Source: an uncultured Clostridia bacterium (GTDB lineage Bacteria; Bacillota; Clostridia; Oscillospirales; CAG-272). Taken from it: a DNA stretch of 6,054 bases. A program made the position numbers and the translations under genes. Below are positions 5,555 to 6,054 of this stretch, one piece after another (position 1 is the first letter of the stretch; each line of letters opens with the position of its first letter). The DNA is taken from assembly GCA_904501985.1 (NCBI GenBank), contig CAJGCT010000061.1, positions 1 through 6,054 on the forward strand, written 5' to 3'. A model generated the notes under the pieces. The model made no database searches. It was not told where the DNA came from and worked only from the letters and a program-made list of their open reading frames with translations.

Positions 5555-6046
5555 TTACTTTTCGTCTACAACAGCTTCGGTGTCAGCAGCAGTATCAGCT
5601 ACAGGCTCCTCAGCAGCAGTATCAACTGCATCGGTGTCAACTGCGGTATCTGCAGCAGTGTCAGCAGTAGTATCAGCAGCGGTATCCTCAGCAGTGTCAG
5701 CCGCGGTATCTGCAGTAGTATCAGCGGCAGTGTCGGAAGGGATCATCGCGGAGATGTCCTGAGTCTCAACGGAAGAATCGCCCGGAACAAGCGCAGAATC
5801 GTCAAGAACGGTGGTCTCCTGACCAACGAAAAGAGCAATAACGAGTACGCAGAAAACGATCGCCACGATGGTGGTGAGGGTCTCAAGCATACGGTCGATC
5901 TTGCCGCCCTTGGTCTTGCCGAAGAAGGTTTCAGCACCGCCGGCAATGGTACCGGACAGGTTGTGGTTCTTGCTGCTCTGCATCAGAACGGCAACGATCA
6001 GGAAAAGAGCTGCGATTATTAAGACAATACCAATAGCAATCTGCAT
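5555..6046 (-). CDS. secG: Preprotein translocase subunit SecG with acidic repeat tail
   Basis: This is the small membrane subunit of the SecYEG channel, which eases SecA-driven export. Residues 1-77 are a standard SecG: a first membrane helix (about 2-22), the conserved loop LMQSSKNHNLSG-IAGGAETFFGK (21-44) and KGGKIDRMLE, and a second membrane helix (about 56-75). Ordinary SecG ends near here. This one runs on to 163 residues with a strongly acidic tail made largely of Asp-Thr-Ala-Ala/Asp-Thr-Thr-Ala tetrapeptides (105-136) and looser copies to about 157. With SecG's usual topology (both ends outside), the tail would lie on the extracellular face. The start ATG at 6046 gives the expected N-terminus; its ribosome binding site is beyond the window edge. 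rnr follows 165 bases downstream in the same direction, with no clear terminator between. Confidence 0.95.
   Translation of the reverse strand: MQIAIGIVLIIAALFLIVAVLMQSSKNHNLSGTIAGGAETFFGKTKGGKIDRMLETLTTIVAIVFCVLVIALFVGQETTVLDDSALVPGDSSVETQDISAMIPSDTAADTTADTAADTAEDTAADTTADTAADTAVDTDAVDTAAEEPVADTAADTEAVVDEK
5579..5734 (-). repeat. Tandem 12-bp/48-bp coding repeat in the secG tail
   Basis: Eight contiguous 12-base units (5639-5734) encode DTAA, DTTA, DTAA, DTAE, DTAA, DTTA, DTAA, DTAV. They form two 48-base blocks that are identical at protein level except for the last residue. Degenerate units (DTDAV, DTAAEEPVA, DTAA, DTEA) continue to about 5579. Between the two blocks 11 of 16 codons differ synonymously, so the repeat is better preserved as protein than as DNA. 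Confidence 0.85.
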
Positions 6047-6054
6047 AGTATGGA

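Noticed and set aside
4695..5762. Plus-strand open frame of 355 codons with an Ala-Val-Ser repeat end
   Set aside because: It lies wholly opposite rnr, the leader and secG. Its repeat is just the complement of the secG DTAA repeat. It has no ribosome binding site and its composition is that of an antisense frame.

Overview
The window looks like chromosomal DNA of an anaerobic Firmicute, most likely a gut-type clostridium (Oscillospiraceae/Ruminococcaceae-like). The signs are strong AAGGAG-type ribosome binding sites, a sigma-A promoter matching consensus closely, a lipoprotein with a Gram-positive-style lipobox, rubrerythrin (an anaerobe's peroxide defence), a pyrophosphate-type phosphofructokinase end, and the common Firmicute pair secG-rnr. 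The taxonomic placement is inference. There is no mobile element, CRISPR array, rRNA or tRNA.

Layout from left to right. The 3' end of a 6-phosphofructokinase gene (+) ends at 263 in a bidirectional terminator that it shares with a convergent gene. That gene is a parvulin/PrsA-like foldase lipoprotein (-, 316-1419) with a clear promoter. Divergent from it is rubrerythrin (+, 1662-2198), which ends in a GC-alternating hairpin terminator. A gene-free stretch of about 590 bases (2199-2788) follows. It holds an AT-rich tract, two more terminator-like hairpins and a dense cluster of DnaA-box-like 9-mers. Next are a small unrecognised gene (+, 2789-3214) with a peptidoglycan-binding-like N-terminus, RNase R (rnr, -, 3167-5389) overlapping it tail to tail by 48 bases, a structured rnr leader, and secG (-, 5555-6046) with a long acidic Asp-Thr-Ala repeat tail.

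Functionally the genes are housekeeping: glycolysis, extracytoplasmic protein folding, oxidative-stress defence, RNA decay and protein export. SecG and the lipoprotein foldase both belong to export and post-export folding. secG and rnr lie in the same direction with no clear terminator between them and may be co-transcribed.

The most interesting part is 2232-2706. It has about a dozen same-direction TTTTCCACA/TTTTCAACA-type boxes, an almost perfect inverted pair of boxes, and an adjacent tract of about 85% A+T. This is what a bacterial replication origin looks like, yet no dnaA, dnaN or rpmH is in the window. It may be an oriC separated from dnaA or a DnaA-titrating/regulatory cluster; the sequence alone cannot decide. 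The secG tail is the second most unusual element.
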